This document shows, piece by piece, positions 12,996 through 24,598 of a stretch of DNA of 64,000 nucleotides. The first letter of the stretch is position 1. Each line of letters begins with the position of its first letter. The notes below the pieces were generated by a model. That model made no database searches, was not told the DNA's origin, and saw only the letters and a program-made list of their open reading frames with translations. The translations under genes and the position numbers were made by a program. Location: NCBI GenBank assembly GCA_027422505.1, contig JAPQWV010001594.1:1-64000 (forward strand). Reading direction: 5' to 3'. This stretch comes from Craterostigma plantagineum (taxonomy: Eukaryota > Streptophyta > Magnoliopsida > Lamiales > Linderniaceae).

Positions 12996-13381
12996 CGTCG
13001 AATTAAAGTGATTAATTGGTGAAGGAATTATTGACTTGGTATTTTTTTTTTAGTGAAAGATCGTTCTTTTTGTCCGGGAATGGTTTATATAGTAGTAATA
13101 AAGGGATCTCAGCGAGTGAATAGGGCTAGATGGTTTGATCAGATTGGATGGATTATTTATGATTTTTTTTTTTTATTTACGTATTCTTTCCACATTTCAT
13201 ACTTGGGGTAATTAATTGAATGAATAAATGAAAGAATCTCTAGACATGGGTGGGGTGAGGTGAGGTTTAGTTAATAACATTCCAATACAAGTAAATAATT
13301 GGAGACTGATGACGATAAATACAAGAAAGATATTCTTGAGGTTTTGTCTTTAACTTTACAAGTTAATGGTGATGAATAATG

Positions 13382-13450
<69 letters not shown>

Positions 13451-14049
13451 TAGTGATTGAGTGAGGCAACATAACAAGTGGGACTTTTTCGAATAATTAA
13501 GAGGATAATTACGAGGTTATGTAATCACAGGATTAATTTGAGGTCTTGACATATTTACTTTGTATCGCCTTATATAATAAGGAAGAGAAAGTATATCTAT
13601 ATAGAATAAAATCTCATATTTTATTGCAATCCCATCCCTTCAATCAACAAGGGTTTACAGAAATATTTAATCACGAAATTAGAGGTACGAAATCATAGTT
13701 CTTCCTTTATGCAGTGGATGTCTAATTAAAGATAGATATCATTCAAACATGGGAATTTAATCCTTTCCTCTCAGGAAAAAAAAAAATTCTTTTTGTAAAT
13801 TAATGCATATCCTAACTATAACCTGTAGGTGGAACATACTTCGTTTCAAGATACATAACCGAAATTATAAATTTGCATAAACAACAACTATACCAACTTC
13901 TCGATTGTGAATTACAATATTTGATAATTGCGAAAATAGGAGGTTAGATAAAAGAGAATTATTATTATTACATACCCTTTTGTTGAGACCAAGAAGCAAC
14001 TGCAGAGGGAAAGGCAGAAAGAAACCATTAAGTTAGGTAAATGAAGAAG
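12996..14049. promoter_or_regulatory. Upstream region of the ARIADNE-like gene
   Basis: Contains the 5' UTR and presumed promoter of the minus-strand ligase gene. A TATA-like motif (ATATAAACC read on the minus strand) lies at about 13082-13090, some 90 bases upstream of the ATG. Farther up there is a trinucleotide microsatellite at 13379-13447. Otherwise the DNA is AT-rich with no ORF of note. Confidence 0.45.
13379..13447. repeat. (ATA)n / (TAA)n microsatellite
   Basis: About 22 perfect trinucleotide units. On the minus strand they read as poly-Tyr, which creates a spurious open frame. Confidence 0.97.
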
Positions 14050-15017
14050 GTTTGGATCATCGAAATTTGGCTATGCAATTGATTCTTGGGGTTATTATAT
14101 ATAGCGATGAATTGCCATTATTTTGTTATATATAGATAGATATAAGCTATATGTATTCGGGATTGGACGAATCTTTTGTCATATGTGAAAACACGGTGAT
14201 GATTATTGAAATATTCGATTCTTTTGGAAGTCTTGACCCGTAAACCACTGTATGGTTTGTTATTTTTTTCTATGAAACATTAGATTTTTGGTTATATTTA
14301 GATATGCTAATTTTAATTTATGCTAAGTTTAGATCATCGCAATTTGGCTATGCAATTGATTCTTGGGGTTATTATACAGCGATGTATTGCCATTAAGTTC
14401 GGTATTGGACGAATCTTTTGTCATGTGAAAACACGGTGATGATTATTGAAATATTCGATTCTTTTGGAAGTCTTGTTGACCCGTGAACCACTGTATAGGG
14501 GTGTTCATTATTCGGTATACCGACCGAATAAACCGAAATACCGAAATTTCGGTACAAAACCGAACCGAACAAAAAAATTCGGTTCGGTATTCGGTCCTTA
14601 CAAAAAAAAAATTTCGGTATTCGGTAAATTCGGTTCGGTACAAATTTTGAATTTCGGTAAATTCGGTAAATTACCGAAATTTTAAAATTAAAATATATTT
14701 TATTATATTAATATTGAAAATAAAATTAAAATTATATAATAAACATTTTAATTTAATTTTTACCGATTTTTTTATTATTATTATTTAAATTTCGGTAAAT
14801 TCGGTAAAAACCGAATTTACCGAAAAAATTTCGGTAAATACCGAATACCGAACCGAGAAATTCGGTTCGGTATTCGGTACCTCACCGAAATTTCGGTTCG
14901 GTTCGGGACGGTATGTACCGAACGAACACCCCTACCACTGTATGGTTCGTTATTATTTCTATGAAAACATTAGATTTTTTGTTACATTTAGATATGCTAA
15001 TTTTAGTTTATGCTAAT
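14050..15017. repeat. Tandem duplication of a ~280 bp block, second copy interrupted
   Basis: Copy 1 is 14050-14327 and copy 2 is 14328-15017 less the MITE at 14496-14942. Shared landmarks in order are GATCATCG, TTGGCTATGCAATTGATTCT, GAATCTTTTGTCAT, ATTCGATTCTTTTGGAAGTC, CCACTGTATGGTT and AGATATGCTAATTTT. The copies differ by small indels; copy 1 has an extra TATATATAGATAG stretch. Confidence 0.88.
14496..14934. mobile_element. hAT-type MITE, 439 bp, TSD CCACTGTA
   Basis: The ends are TAGGGGTGTTC and GAACACCCCTA. The perfect 8-bp flanking repeat CCACTGTA is at 14488-14495 and 14935-14942. Subterminal DNA is saturated with TTCGGT/ACCGAA words. No coding capacity. The neighbouring tandem copy (about 14243-14250) carries a single CCACTGTA and is the empty site. 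Confidence 0.95.
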
Positions 15018-15090
15018 TATATATTTACTTTTTAGTATATATACACTCCATTTTTTCGATTAACAAATGTTTCGTAGAAACCCAAATATA

Positions 15091-15506
15091 GGGGAAATTA
15101 TAAAATTAGGTCACTAAGTATACATGTTTTCGTTTTTGGGTCACTATGTTTGATAATTGCAAAAGTAGGTCACTAACTTTTCATGTGAAAACAATTTTGG
15201 GAAATTTTTTAATTTTAGATCACTAAGAATATATTTTTTCAATTTTGGGTCACTAAGTTTTCATTTTTCTCAATTTTGGGTCACTCATTTGGTACTAATG
15301 TTATAAACATAGTGACCCAAAATTGAAAAAATCTAAACTTAGTGACCCAAAATCGAAAAAAATATATTCTTAATGACCTAAAATTGAGAAATGACCCAAA
15401 ATTGTTTTCACATGAAAAGTTAGTGACCTACTTTTGCAATTATCAAACATAGTGACCCAAAAATGAAAACTTGTATACTTAGTGACCCAATTTTGTAATT
15501 TTGCCC
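15091..15506. mobile_element. Foldback MULE-type MITE, 416 bp, TSD CCAAATATA
   Basis: Nearly the whole element is an inverted repeat. The left arm repeats GGTCACTA-type words (AGGTCACTAAGTATACATG, GGGTCACTATGTTTGATAAT), and the right arm is the mirror (ATTATCAAACATAGTGACCC). The loop centre is near 15290-15305. A 9-bp direct repeat CCAAATATA flanks it (15082-15090 and 15507-15515), which is the Mutator-superfamily target length. There is no ORF. Confidence 0.9.
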
Positions 15507-16322
15507 CCAAATATATTAGGAATAAAGTAGGTACGACTCAAATACTTAATAAAAGATCGAGCCACTATTTATTTTCAAAGTTCAAATAAGCTCATGAAAT
15601 ATGATTTGATATATATTTTTTTTAATATTTTAGTTCTAATATAATAATATATCTTTATTGACTTTTTATTTTGCTTTTTATGTAATGTCGTATCGTTCAC
15701 TAAAATTTAAGTATATTATTTCGATAAGGTAAAAATTGCAAACCGCACCGTAACCGTCCAAACCGCTCAAAACCGCATGTGTGGTTTGATTTTTTAAAAA
15801 AGGCAATTTAAGAATTTTTGTTCGAAAAACTGCATGTTGCGGTTTGGTGTGGAATTGGCCAAAAACCGTGCAACACCGCACTACGCACACCCCAGAGTAG
15901 TCAGTATTAATGGTTGATATTGATATTATTCCAACATAATGGCAATAACTATCACGTCGAAGGTTTTGTCTTTCTCATCCAATTAGATATAACCCAGCTC
16001 CACTAAAAAATGACACGTGGCACATTACACCCTATTCAATCATGTTCAAACACAATAAGATGTTTCACTAAATAAACATGACACGTGTCATATTTTTTTA
16101 TGGGAGTTGGGTAATACCCAATCGGTAGGTAAGCCAAGGCCTATGAGGAATTTTATTCATTTTGTTTAATCAATGTCTAACTACAAAAATTATAAATTTG
16201 GATTGCTATAGTGATTTGCGATTTGCAGTCACTACATTTAATAAATGGTAACTTCATATGTTGAAACAAATTTGCATATTTACTACTTTTTACGACAAAA
16301 CTGAAAGGATTTATTTTTGCAA
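15507..16322. other. AT-rich spacer with a possible MITE remnant
   Basis: At 15728-15893 there are several AACCGC/GCGGTTTG words ending in GCACACCCC. That looks like one end of another hAT-type MITE, but no matching left end or target duplication is visible. Two CACGTGGCA/ACACGTGTCA words at 16014-16093 resemble G-box cores. Nothing else is supported. Confidence 0.35.
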
Positions 16323-16983
16323 TGATATAACATAACCAAGACTAGAGGTGGGCACGGCCAGTCACACGAGCGGCCAGGCCTGGCACGCGAATGGGTCGGC
16401 CTGGCCCGAGCACATAACAAGCACAAGCTGGGCCCATAAGTAGGGTTGCAAACGAATCGATTTTTTTTGGTTTGATTTGCGATTCGATTTGAAATTTAAG
16501 ATTCGAATTCGAATATTTAGAATACGAATCCGAATAAAAATATTTTTTTTTATTGGAGAAATATCGAATATGAAATCATAATATTCGATTCGAATATTAA
16601 TCGAATTATTCGATTCGAATAAATTAATATATATTTATAAATTTTAATATATTATCAATATTTGTAATTTACTAACCATTAAGAATGTTTAGAATATAAG
16701 AGCTCAATATAAATATTATAGCTCAACTTAGAAATCAACAAATCCGTTTATATTTAAATATAATATATCATTTGGTGTATATTACTTATAGCATATTTTT
16801 AATTCAGAAACTATCTTAAAGATTATATTTTTAAATCAAAAAATAATATATGATGGGAAATCCTACAGACCTCCCAAATTACTATATAAACCCCATAATT
16901 AATTATAACACTAAATTTATTACAAAGAGTAAAAATTTGAATTTTAATATCAGCAGATCCGGTTCTTTCAATCCAATCTTTAT
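16323..16983. repeat. Duplicated flank, copy 1 (partial hAT-type elements)
   Basis: This 661-bp block matches 21561-22220 almost base for base. It holds the left end of the GC-rich element (TAGAGGTGGGCACGG) and, from 16441, the left end of the inner element (TAGGGTTGCAAACGAATCG). It stops abruptly at 16983, where an LTR begins. Confidence 0.9.
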
Positions 16984-17319
16984 TGTTGGTCCCTATTTGA
17001 TCCAACAATACTGACTTAGGACGATTTACCACGCTAATGATGTGGATTTGAAAGCTTAGACGTGGGGTGTGATAGTGAAGAAGATGAATGCTTTGAAAAT
17101 GCTTTGTTTTACTATTCAACACACACGCACTCACACATACTACACCAAAAACACACACCCTAATGAATTAGGGTTTGGGGATATATATACCACATTAGTT
17201 GGTATATTATACCCCTAGTAACTAAGAACTAGAATATTACAAACTAGCCTAAAGTTAATTAAATATAAACCAACTAAGATAAACATATTGAAATTGAACA
17301 CTATAAAATATTCCTAACA
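16984..17319 (-). mobile_element. 3' LTR of the rearranged Sire-like element, 336 bp
   Basis: Read on the minus strand it starts TGTTAGGAATATTTTATAG and ends GGGACCAACA. The tract CACTAAGGGGGAGAT lies directly upstream, an excellent polypurine tract. A TATA-like run (GGTATATATATCC) sits at about 17178-17190. Confidence 0.88.
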
Positions 17320-19944
17320 ATCTCCCCCTTAGTGTTCAATCTTCAATTCAGCTCGAGTTATCTTTGTTGGGCACATGGAGAATCTCTCGAGTCCTAACAA
17401 TCTTCCCCTTGCTCCCCCTGCAAAGGCTATCTCCTCTTCTTGTGAAGGATTTGAATACACTTTCAGCTAGAACTCTCTTGTCTTGACGCTATACGTTGTA
17501 GACCGGATGTATACTGTGATCCACGCCCGGATATTCGTTTCTTGATGATGTCGCAGATCTTTAAAATTTTGTGTGCATCTTGTCCTTGTCTTTTTCGTAT
17601 TTTGAAGTCGTCAAGTCTTCTCCAATCTTCTTCTTCCCTGTGCCAAATTCATCTTCGTCGTAGGAAGTTGTCTGGTTCGGCCTCGAGGAAGCTTGTCTGG
17701 CTCCAGAAGAAGGTATGCGTGGGGTGTCTTTTAGCATGTGCCAAAGCTCCTTTGGGATGTGGCATTGTAGGTTCCAGTGGAGTTCGGCTTCATCGTAGTA
17801 AGCACGGCGGAATATAGATGGTGAGCGTGGGATGTGTTATAAAATGTGCCAAGGCTCCTTCTGAATTGACGTTGAGTGCAGGAGAGCCCGGCTTCATAGT
17901 GGTACGCACGGCGGAAATGGTGGGTGGTCCGACCTGTTTGTTTATACGTATCCCCTTCTCCCCCTCATGGCGATTCGTGTTAACGAGATCGGCATGCTTG
18001 TATAGGAGTCGAGAAAATATACAAACGACAGGTCGGTGCGGGTAATAACCAGACGGAGCCACTAAGGCAATCCGTCGACACGAGTTCAGAGTTAAACTCT
18101 GAGACGCGGCCTGTGAGAACAGGGCTTAGAACCGGAGCCACATAGGCGTTCCGTTAACATCGATCTAGGAGTGTAGCTCGCAGACGATGGCCTGATGCCG
18201 TTGTTGTTTTGATGTTGCAACGGTAGGACTTCCTTCCGATCATTGAAGCATGTCTTAGAATTACATGTCTACGGAAGTTCAGATCTGGTCACAAAGTCCA
18301 GATGAGAAAAGGTGTATGTGTCCTAAAAAATATAAAATATTTAGGAAGTGAGGACACCTAGACTCTTTGTGTTCAAGAAAGTTCAGTGGTGTGGGGCTAA
18401 CTACCACTTAATTCAATATCTCCCGCTTCCAAGTGAAGCAGTGATAGCATACGTGGCTCCCCCGTGATTTGATGAAACATCGGTCTTTTGAGAGATCTAT
18501 GAGTGGGTAAGGCTCGGTTGTGCATGCACCATTGGACCAAATGAGGCGACTTCTACCCGGGAGCTGATAAAAATCAGCTCCTGCACCTATACGGGATGGC
18601 CCGAAAATTTTGTGAGGTGAGGATTTTTTTGTATCTTTCGTTCTTCGGTATTGTGAAGAATTGCCAAATGGGAATGTGGCTTATGGACTATCTTCACTAA
18701 CACTTGGCTACGTTCCGGGGTTAGGTTCAGTTTGGTCTGACTGAACCATGGGAACCTAGAATCCATGCGTCCGTTAATTTTGGTGAGTGCTGCTTCATCA
18801 GCAAGTCGGAGCAGGGTGGTTGAGATCATCTTTGTGTTTGTGTCTGGATGTCATGCCTTTTGTAATTCTTGAACTCTCGAGGGTCGAGTTTTCAAGTGAG
18901 GTCCGTCTTGGGAGGTGGAAGCGTCTGAGAGGGTTTTTCTTTCTTCCCCCCCTTTTTTTTGCTTTTCTTTTCCTTTTTTTTGTTTTTTTTTTTTTTTTTT
19001 TGTTTTTTTTATGTATACATGTATATATATTGTCGTAATAGTAGTAGATAAGTAGTATCATAGTAATAATAGATATAGGAATATGTGTACGTATATGTAT
19101 ATAGGTTAAATGAAGTTTCTCCCCTCAAATCGTGCACCTAAGATGTGCTCCCCCCAAAAATGTACTCTCCCCTCACAAATATGGAGTGATACTCCCCCTC
19201 AATGCATGCACGTTTAAACATGTAAGTTCTCTCCCAATTAAACAAGCGTGAACGTATTTATCTATTTTCAGATCAGATGCAAACTAAAGAATTACTGTTC
19301 TTTAAAAATGCATTAGAATGTACGTTTTTCGCTATTTTAACACTTAAAATAGGTATTTTAACGATTCAGCTTATATGCATACGTGAATGTTTAAGCTTGT
19401 AGTTCTTTAAGATATATGCAGTTAAAATGTACCTATCATGGGGTATTAGACATTTCAGCACATATGCATGCGAAAATTTAACATTTAAAGTACATTTGAG
19501 TCATGCATGTTTATAATGTACCAATTTAAAGACATAGGCATTTATCAATTCAGCTCATATGCATACGTAAACGTTAAGCTTGAAAATTCTATAAGTTGTA
19601 TGCATAATGAAATATACCTATAATAGGGTATTTATGCATTTCAGCTCATGTTTACATACAAAAATTTGGAATTAAAAGTCTTTTGAAGCATGTGTAAATA
19701 TAATGTACCCTCGTGTGGTCGCTCGCCTCGCTAGCCAGCTGCGTATGTGGAGCAACCCGAGATACCATACACCCTGGGATGTTTGGCTGCCCTCGTCGCA
19801 TACCAGTCATGAGTGTGGAGCAGCTCTCTTAGTACCTACCCATGCTGGGAATCTGCAAAAACTTTATTCGGACTTTGGTACCCATTTTTGGATGGGTCCT
19901 CCCTTGTTAGCAGAAAACAAGTTACGCACATTTGGTTCATATAT

Positions 19945-21078
19945 TTATCCTAAATCATCCTTTAAAGTCCCATTAAATTTGATTTGTGATTTAGGAATCC
20001 AGGTTTGGTGAACCTTAGAGGGAAATGACAATTCAGCGCCGGTGAATGTGTGCCTAGGTGTAGAAGACCTAAAGATTTTCTCCCTAGCCAGTCGCATAAG
20101 ATGCTTTCTAGAATAAATCTGGACTGGGTATTTCAAGTAGGAATATGAGCTTATGGCGCTATATGCGTCATTGTATGATGAGTCGTATTGCCTACGAGAG
20201 TTCACATCATTCACTCTATAATGATGAGTGTGCGGGATTTGGGAAGTTCGTTTGCTTAAGCTTGGAACTTCTTCTTTGCACGCTTCCCTTTTGATAGGAA
20301 TGGGAGAGGAAAAATCTTGAACATTTTCAACTTTACTTTTCGAAGATAATATTGATTTTCCTTTCTCCTTCCTTATTTTTATTTGTTCCTTAGCTATTTT
20401 TAGCGCTTTGCTTTTACTTAACGTTTCAGCTTCAGTCAATATTGACTTAGAATGATTAATAAAAGCTTTATCAATTTTAGGAACAAGGATGCTCGTTTTA
20501 GTTTTTGTTTTATTTACCTGTTTCGAGGAAGATGTATCACTTGACAAATTATTGGAAACAGATAAAGACGGGGAATTTTTGAGATATAAAATCTCCTTTA
20601 AAAGCTTTTCCTTTTCAGCGCCAAAACCTATCCTTTCAGAGTCCAAAGTATCCTGTAAATCTTTCAATTTACGAATAGTCTCAGGAGTATCACATAGGGT
20701 AGGTTTTTGATCATGTAAAATATTTTCCCCGTTAGGAATTAAGTTAGAAGGAGAGTTTTGACCTGCTGGACCTATATTCGAAATAACATTCTCTAATCGT
20801 TTAATCTTAGAGTAAAGGATACGCTGTTCCTCTAAGACAGTCTCATATTTTGATAAGACTTCATTTTGCTCAGCTTCGCAAGAACGTAAATTTTTAGTCA
20901 TCTCGCAGACCCCATTTTCACTATCTTCTAACTTAGTTTGTAAGCTAATTATATTTGACTTTGCGTTTGTCAAATCTTCATTAGCATAAGCTAGGCTTTC
21001 TTGTTGCTTGAGCAACACGGAGTAATTATTAGCAAGTCTTGCTTCTAATTCCTCAATTTTCCTAGCTTGAGCATCCAT
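19945..21078 (-). CDS. Copia gag-like coiled-coil ORF, 377 aa
   Basis: The only long frame of the Sire-like element. Residues 1-110 are strongly heptad-like (KIEELEARLANNYSVLLKQQ) and predict a coiled coil. The middle is Lys/Ser-rich. The C-terminus has VHQTWIPKSQIKF, which resembles the W-[IV]-PK segment lying between gag and protease in Sire-type Copia polyproteins. I see no CCHC zinc knuckle, and a stop follows at once, so this is the C-terminal part of a gag or a shortened version. Any function would be particle assembly or RNA binding inside cytoplasmic particles; here it is probably relic. Confidence 0.7.
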   Translation of the reverse strand: MDAQARKIEELEARLANNYSVLLKQQESLAYANEDLTNAKSNIISLQTKLEDSENGVCEMTKNLRSCEAEQNEVLSKYETVLEEQRILYSKIKRLENVISNIGPAGQNSPSNLIPNGENILHDQKPTLCDTPETIRKLKDLQDTLDSERIGFGAEKEKLLKEILYLKNSPSLSVSNNLSSDTSSSKQVNKTKTKTSILVPKIDKAFINHSKSILTEAETLSKSKALKIAKEQIKIRKEKGKSILSSKSKVENVQDFSSPIPIKREACKEEVPSLSKRTSQIPHTHHYRVNDVNSRRQYDSSYNDAYSAISSYSYLKYPVQIYSRKHLMRLAREKIFRSSTPRHTFTGAELSFPSKVHQTWIPKSQIKFNGTLKDDLG

Positions 21079-21272
21079 ATTAATTAATATAATAGTTAAT
21101 TAAAAAAAATTTGAAATTGGCTTTTAAAATTTCAGTGACGAAAGGTTTGGTTTACTCGAGAAGTATCCAAGAAAGTCGGCGTTGAAAATTTTTGGCGTGC
21201 ACCGAAAAATTTTGTGATGATTTCGAAAACTTCGTGAAAACGACCCAAACTTTTTCTATAATATGCCAAAGA

Positions 21273-21326
21273 CGTCCTAAGTCAGTATTGTTGGATCAAA
21301 TAGGGACCAACAAGTGGTATCAGAGC
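21273..21326 (+). promoter_or_regulatory. LTR end plus tRNA-Met primer-binding site, inverted relative to its element
   Basis: The 40 bases ending GGGACCAACA are the exact reverse complement of 16984-17023. TGGTATCAGAGC (21315-21326), complementary to the 3' end of initiator tRNA-Met, follows two bases later. The orientation is opposite to the gag-like ORF beside it. Confidence 0.88.
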
Positions 21327-21560
21327 AAAACACGTTCGGATTTGAACATTTTTTGAAATTTTTGGGTGTTTTTTTTTTGGATTCGAATTTCTGCCACTTG
21401 AATTTTTGAGTTGATTTTACTGATTTTGCAAGCTCAAGAGGTAACTAGGTTGTTTTCAAGTGATTTGAAGTGATTACCCAACTTTTTTCAGTTGATTTGG
21501 GTGAGTTTTGGGTAGAAATCGCATCTGTTTTTCGTCATTTTCAGTCGAGAATCGGGTAGA

Positions 21561-22220
21561 TGATATAACATAACCAAGACTAGAGGTGGGCACGGCCAGT
21601 CACACGAGCGGCCAGGCCTGGCACGCGAATGGGTCGGCCTGGCCCGAGCACATAACAAGCACAAGCTGGGCCCATAAGTAGGGTTGCAAATGAATCGATT
21701 TTTTTTGGTTTGATTTGCGATTCGATTTGAAATTTAAGATTCGAATTCGAATATTTAGAATACGAATCCGAATAAAAATATTTTTTTTATTGGAGAAATA
21801 TCCGAATATGAAATCATAATATTCGATTCGAATATTAATCGAATTATTCGATTCGAATAAATTAATATATATTTATAAATTTTAATATATTATCAATATT
21901 TGTAATTTAATAACCATTAAGAATGTTTAGAATATAAGAGCTCAATATAAATATTATAGCTCAACTTAGAAATCAACAAATCCGTTTATATTTAAATATA
22001 ATATATCATTTGGTGTATATTACTTATAGCATATTTTAATTCAAAAACTATCTTAAAGATTATATTTTTAAATCAAAAAATAATATATGATGGGAAATCC
22101 TACAGACCTCCCAAATTACTATATAAACCCCATAATTAATTATAACACTAAATTTATTACAAAGAGTAAAATTTTGAATTTTAATATCAGCAGATCCGGT
22201 TCTTTCAATCCAATCTTTAT
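21561..22220. repeat. Duplicated flank, copy 2 (empty site)
   Basis: The same 660-bp block as 16323-16983, but it continues without a break past the point where the LTR sits in copy 1 (22220, CTTTAT then TATTGATAG). It is therefore the uninterrupted version of the insertion site. Confidence 0.9.
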
Positions 22221-23149
22221 TATTGATAGTTTTTAGTTATTATGTCTAATTACTCCTATCCATTATTTATTAATTATCTGTAGACAATTTCGAAGGTTTA
22301 TAACTATTCTTTGACGCAATTATATTATTACCTTAAAACTATTATTTAATTCTACACATTTATTAAATAAATTAATGTCTAAGTTTTTAATCTTGTTTAT
22401 TTTACTTCAACCTATTTGTGTAGGTATGAAATATTTATGGTATAGAAAGATTTTTAAAAATAAATCAAAGAATAATATTTAAAAATATAGAATTTGTTTA
22501 TTTCTAAGTGGTAAGAGTTTAATTAATTTCAACCATATTAAAAAATTAATATATATTTCATACTGTGTAAATAATTTCCGTTGGATAACTGCATTAATGA
22601 AATAAAAATGTAATAAATTAAAACATACATTATTATTGATGTAGAACAAAATTTTAAGAAATTGTACCATTTCCAAGATTTTTTTCACCCTCAAAGGGGG
22701 TGCAAATAGTAGCACTCATATATAATAACAATTCAATATATATAGTTTAAAAATAAATTTTAAATGTAATTATATTTATATTTTGTTATGAAACAAATAT
22801 AGCGGTAAATACTCAAATATACTCCATATTCGAGTATTCGAATATTCAATTTGAATATTTCCGAATACGAATATAATCCATATTCGAGTATTCGAATATT
22901 CGATTTGAATATTCGTATTCGTATTCGATTGTCATCTGAATACAAATGGAATATTGTGGTGTTCGACTCGATTCGATTCGTTTGCAACCCTATCCATAAG
23001 TTGCTTTACTGGTCGCGTGCTTCAGACGCTCAACAAATTGTTTTCGGCCTGGACGGGCCCATCACGCAACCCACATGTCTGGCCCGTTCCTTGGCCCGCA
23101 GCGCGACCAACAAGCACGGCCTGCGGGCCCATGCATTCCCACACCTATA
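21581..23149. mobile_element. GC-rich hAT-like element hosting a second MITE
   Basis: The left end TAGAGGTGGGCACGG pairs loosely with the right end CCCACACCTATA. Both ends are full of GGCCCG/CGGGCC words. No matching 8-bp duplication is seen outside, so the ends are tentative. The inner element at 21679-22992 splits it. Confidence 0.55.
21679..22992. mobile_element. hAT-type non-autonomous element, 1314 bp
   Basis: The ends are TAGGGTTGCAAATGAATCG and CGATTCGTTTGCAACCCTA. The flanking 8-mers CCCATAAG (21671-21678) and TCCATAAG (22993-23000) differ by one base. Subterminal ATTCGA words match the element at 5685-6359. The interior is AT-rich and non-coding. Confidence 0.85.
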
Positions 23150-24420
23150 GCTCTTGTTTCTATAACTCACTCATTTGTATACGCAATTCTACCAAAATTA
23201 TATCCATTTTTAGCCCGACGGGCGTGCAGCCATGAGGACGGACTGCGACATGCCGCGGACAAAGTTTTTAATTTTTAAGCGTTGCACGGCATGGAGTGGG
23301 CTCTAGCCCGCCCGGCCCAGCCCAGCCCGCAAGTCACCTCGAGCCCACGTGCTTGGCATGTGGCCCTGCACATTCCAATCCATGCATATCTCTAATAACA
23401 ACATCTTTCTTTTTTATCAAGTGGGAGATGGTTAGAGTAACTACCATCTAATTAATTTGGCGTGTCAATAATAATTACAAATTTATCCATGATATTGATA
23501 AATATTACAATTATCCTCACAATTTCTTATACATGATAAAAGTAATAAAATTAAATTTATAATTCAAATTTATAATAAATTAAAATATAAAATAATATAT
23601 TTATATTTAAATATTGCACATGTATAGAATGTGCTTATGTACTAGTTATTATAACGAGGCGACAAGCAAACTTCGACAACCCATACAAGACAAATATATA
23701 AATCAGGGGAACGAACCTTGTTACCTTTAACAAATAACACGGGTCAAAACGGAAATCCCAAGTCCATAGTTGACGCCCTTTTTTCACTCATAATTAGCAT
23801 AAACACAATGCATCAATTATTGTTCAAAGAAAATGAACGAAACTTGTGGTCGGGCCTCGGGCCCATTAGCGTTTGTTTGTGGGCCGAGCCTTGCCTCGCA
23901 CTTTATCGTTGCCGACCGCGTGGCTTGCCTTACGCTAGTCTTCGGTCCGAAACCGCACCTAAGTTGGAAGCAATGCAAATCTTTGCACAAGAACGTCACT
24001 CGTGAGTTTATGAAATATTTCTCAAACATCTCATTATAAGTATACATTGATTTTCAAATTGTGTATTTTCATGATCTATCTTATACATGAGAAAATTACC
24101 AAGTGCAAAAAGTCTGCTTATCCCTTTTCGATCATTTTATATGCCTTTGACTAAGTTATTCGATATCCGATTCTCTATGAACTCCTTATTCCTGGGTTTG
24201 TTCATGGCTTATATAAATTTTGTTTGTGACTTGGAAATGATACACAAAAGCTTGCAGTATTACAGAGAATTATTTGAATCCAACATAACATAACTATATA
24301 AAAATGCAGGATAATATGTAGAGAATCCAATCAAAAAGAATATGACAAGTGCAGAATCTCTTGACCCTGCCCATAAGTTATTCAAATGTAAAAGAACAAA
24401 AAAACAATCAACCAAGTCGT
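23150..24420. other. Spacer with short GC-rich patches, no gene
   Basis: GGCCC-rich words at about 23290-23380 and 23850-23900 resemble the ends of the GC-rich hAT-like family but lack paired ends. Short frames here show no family resemblance. Confidence 0.35.
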
Positions 24421-24422
24421 CG

Positions 24423-24479
<57 letters not shown>

Positions 24480-24483
24480 ATCA

Positions 24484-24525
<42 letters not shown>
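24421..24525. repeat. (TCA)n followed by (CGT)n microsatellites
   Basis: About 19 TCA units (24422-24479) followed by about 14 CGT units (24484-24525), with an ATCAATCATCGT bridge. They create poly-Ser, poly-His, poly-Val and poly-Asp frames that are not genes. The tract lies just beyond the 3' end of the ARIADNE pseudogene. Confidence 0.96.
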
Positions 24526-24598
24526 GAGATGCATAAACACACACTCGAGAAAATAATTAAACTCGCAAAAATTATCTTCCTCCAAAGCCCTTACGAAC

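Larger units (their letters stand above)
16984..21559 (-). mobile_element. Rearranged Sire-like Copia element with inverted 5' end
   Basis: On the minus strand the order is leader, gag-like ORF (19945-21078), long non-coding part, polypurine tract and 3' LTR (16984-17319). The expected 5' LTR is missing. In its place, pointing the other way, are the last 40 bases of the LTR (21273-21312), a tRNA-Met primer-binding site (21315-21326) and a further 230 bases of leader. No protease, integrase or RT is present, so it was already non-autonomous. The non-coding part holds a T/C-rich run at 18938-19012 and imperfect tandem units at 17710-17815 and 17820-17920 (each with TGTGCCAAGGCTCCTT-like and CACGGCGGAA words). 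Confidence 0.8.

Noticed and set aside
13271..13477. Poly-Tyr frame on the minus strand
   Set aside because: Produced by the ATA trinucleotide repeat.
16984..21312. A single DNA transposon with 40-bp TIRs
   Set aside because: The inverted 40-mers are LTR ends: one is followed by a tRNA-Met primer site and the other belongs to an LTR preceded by a polypurine tract.
23075..24039. Frames in GGCCC-rich DNA
   Set aside because: Composition effect of MITE-like ends; no conserved protein.
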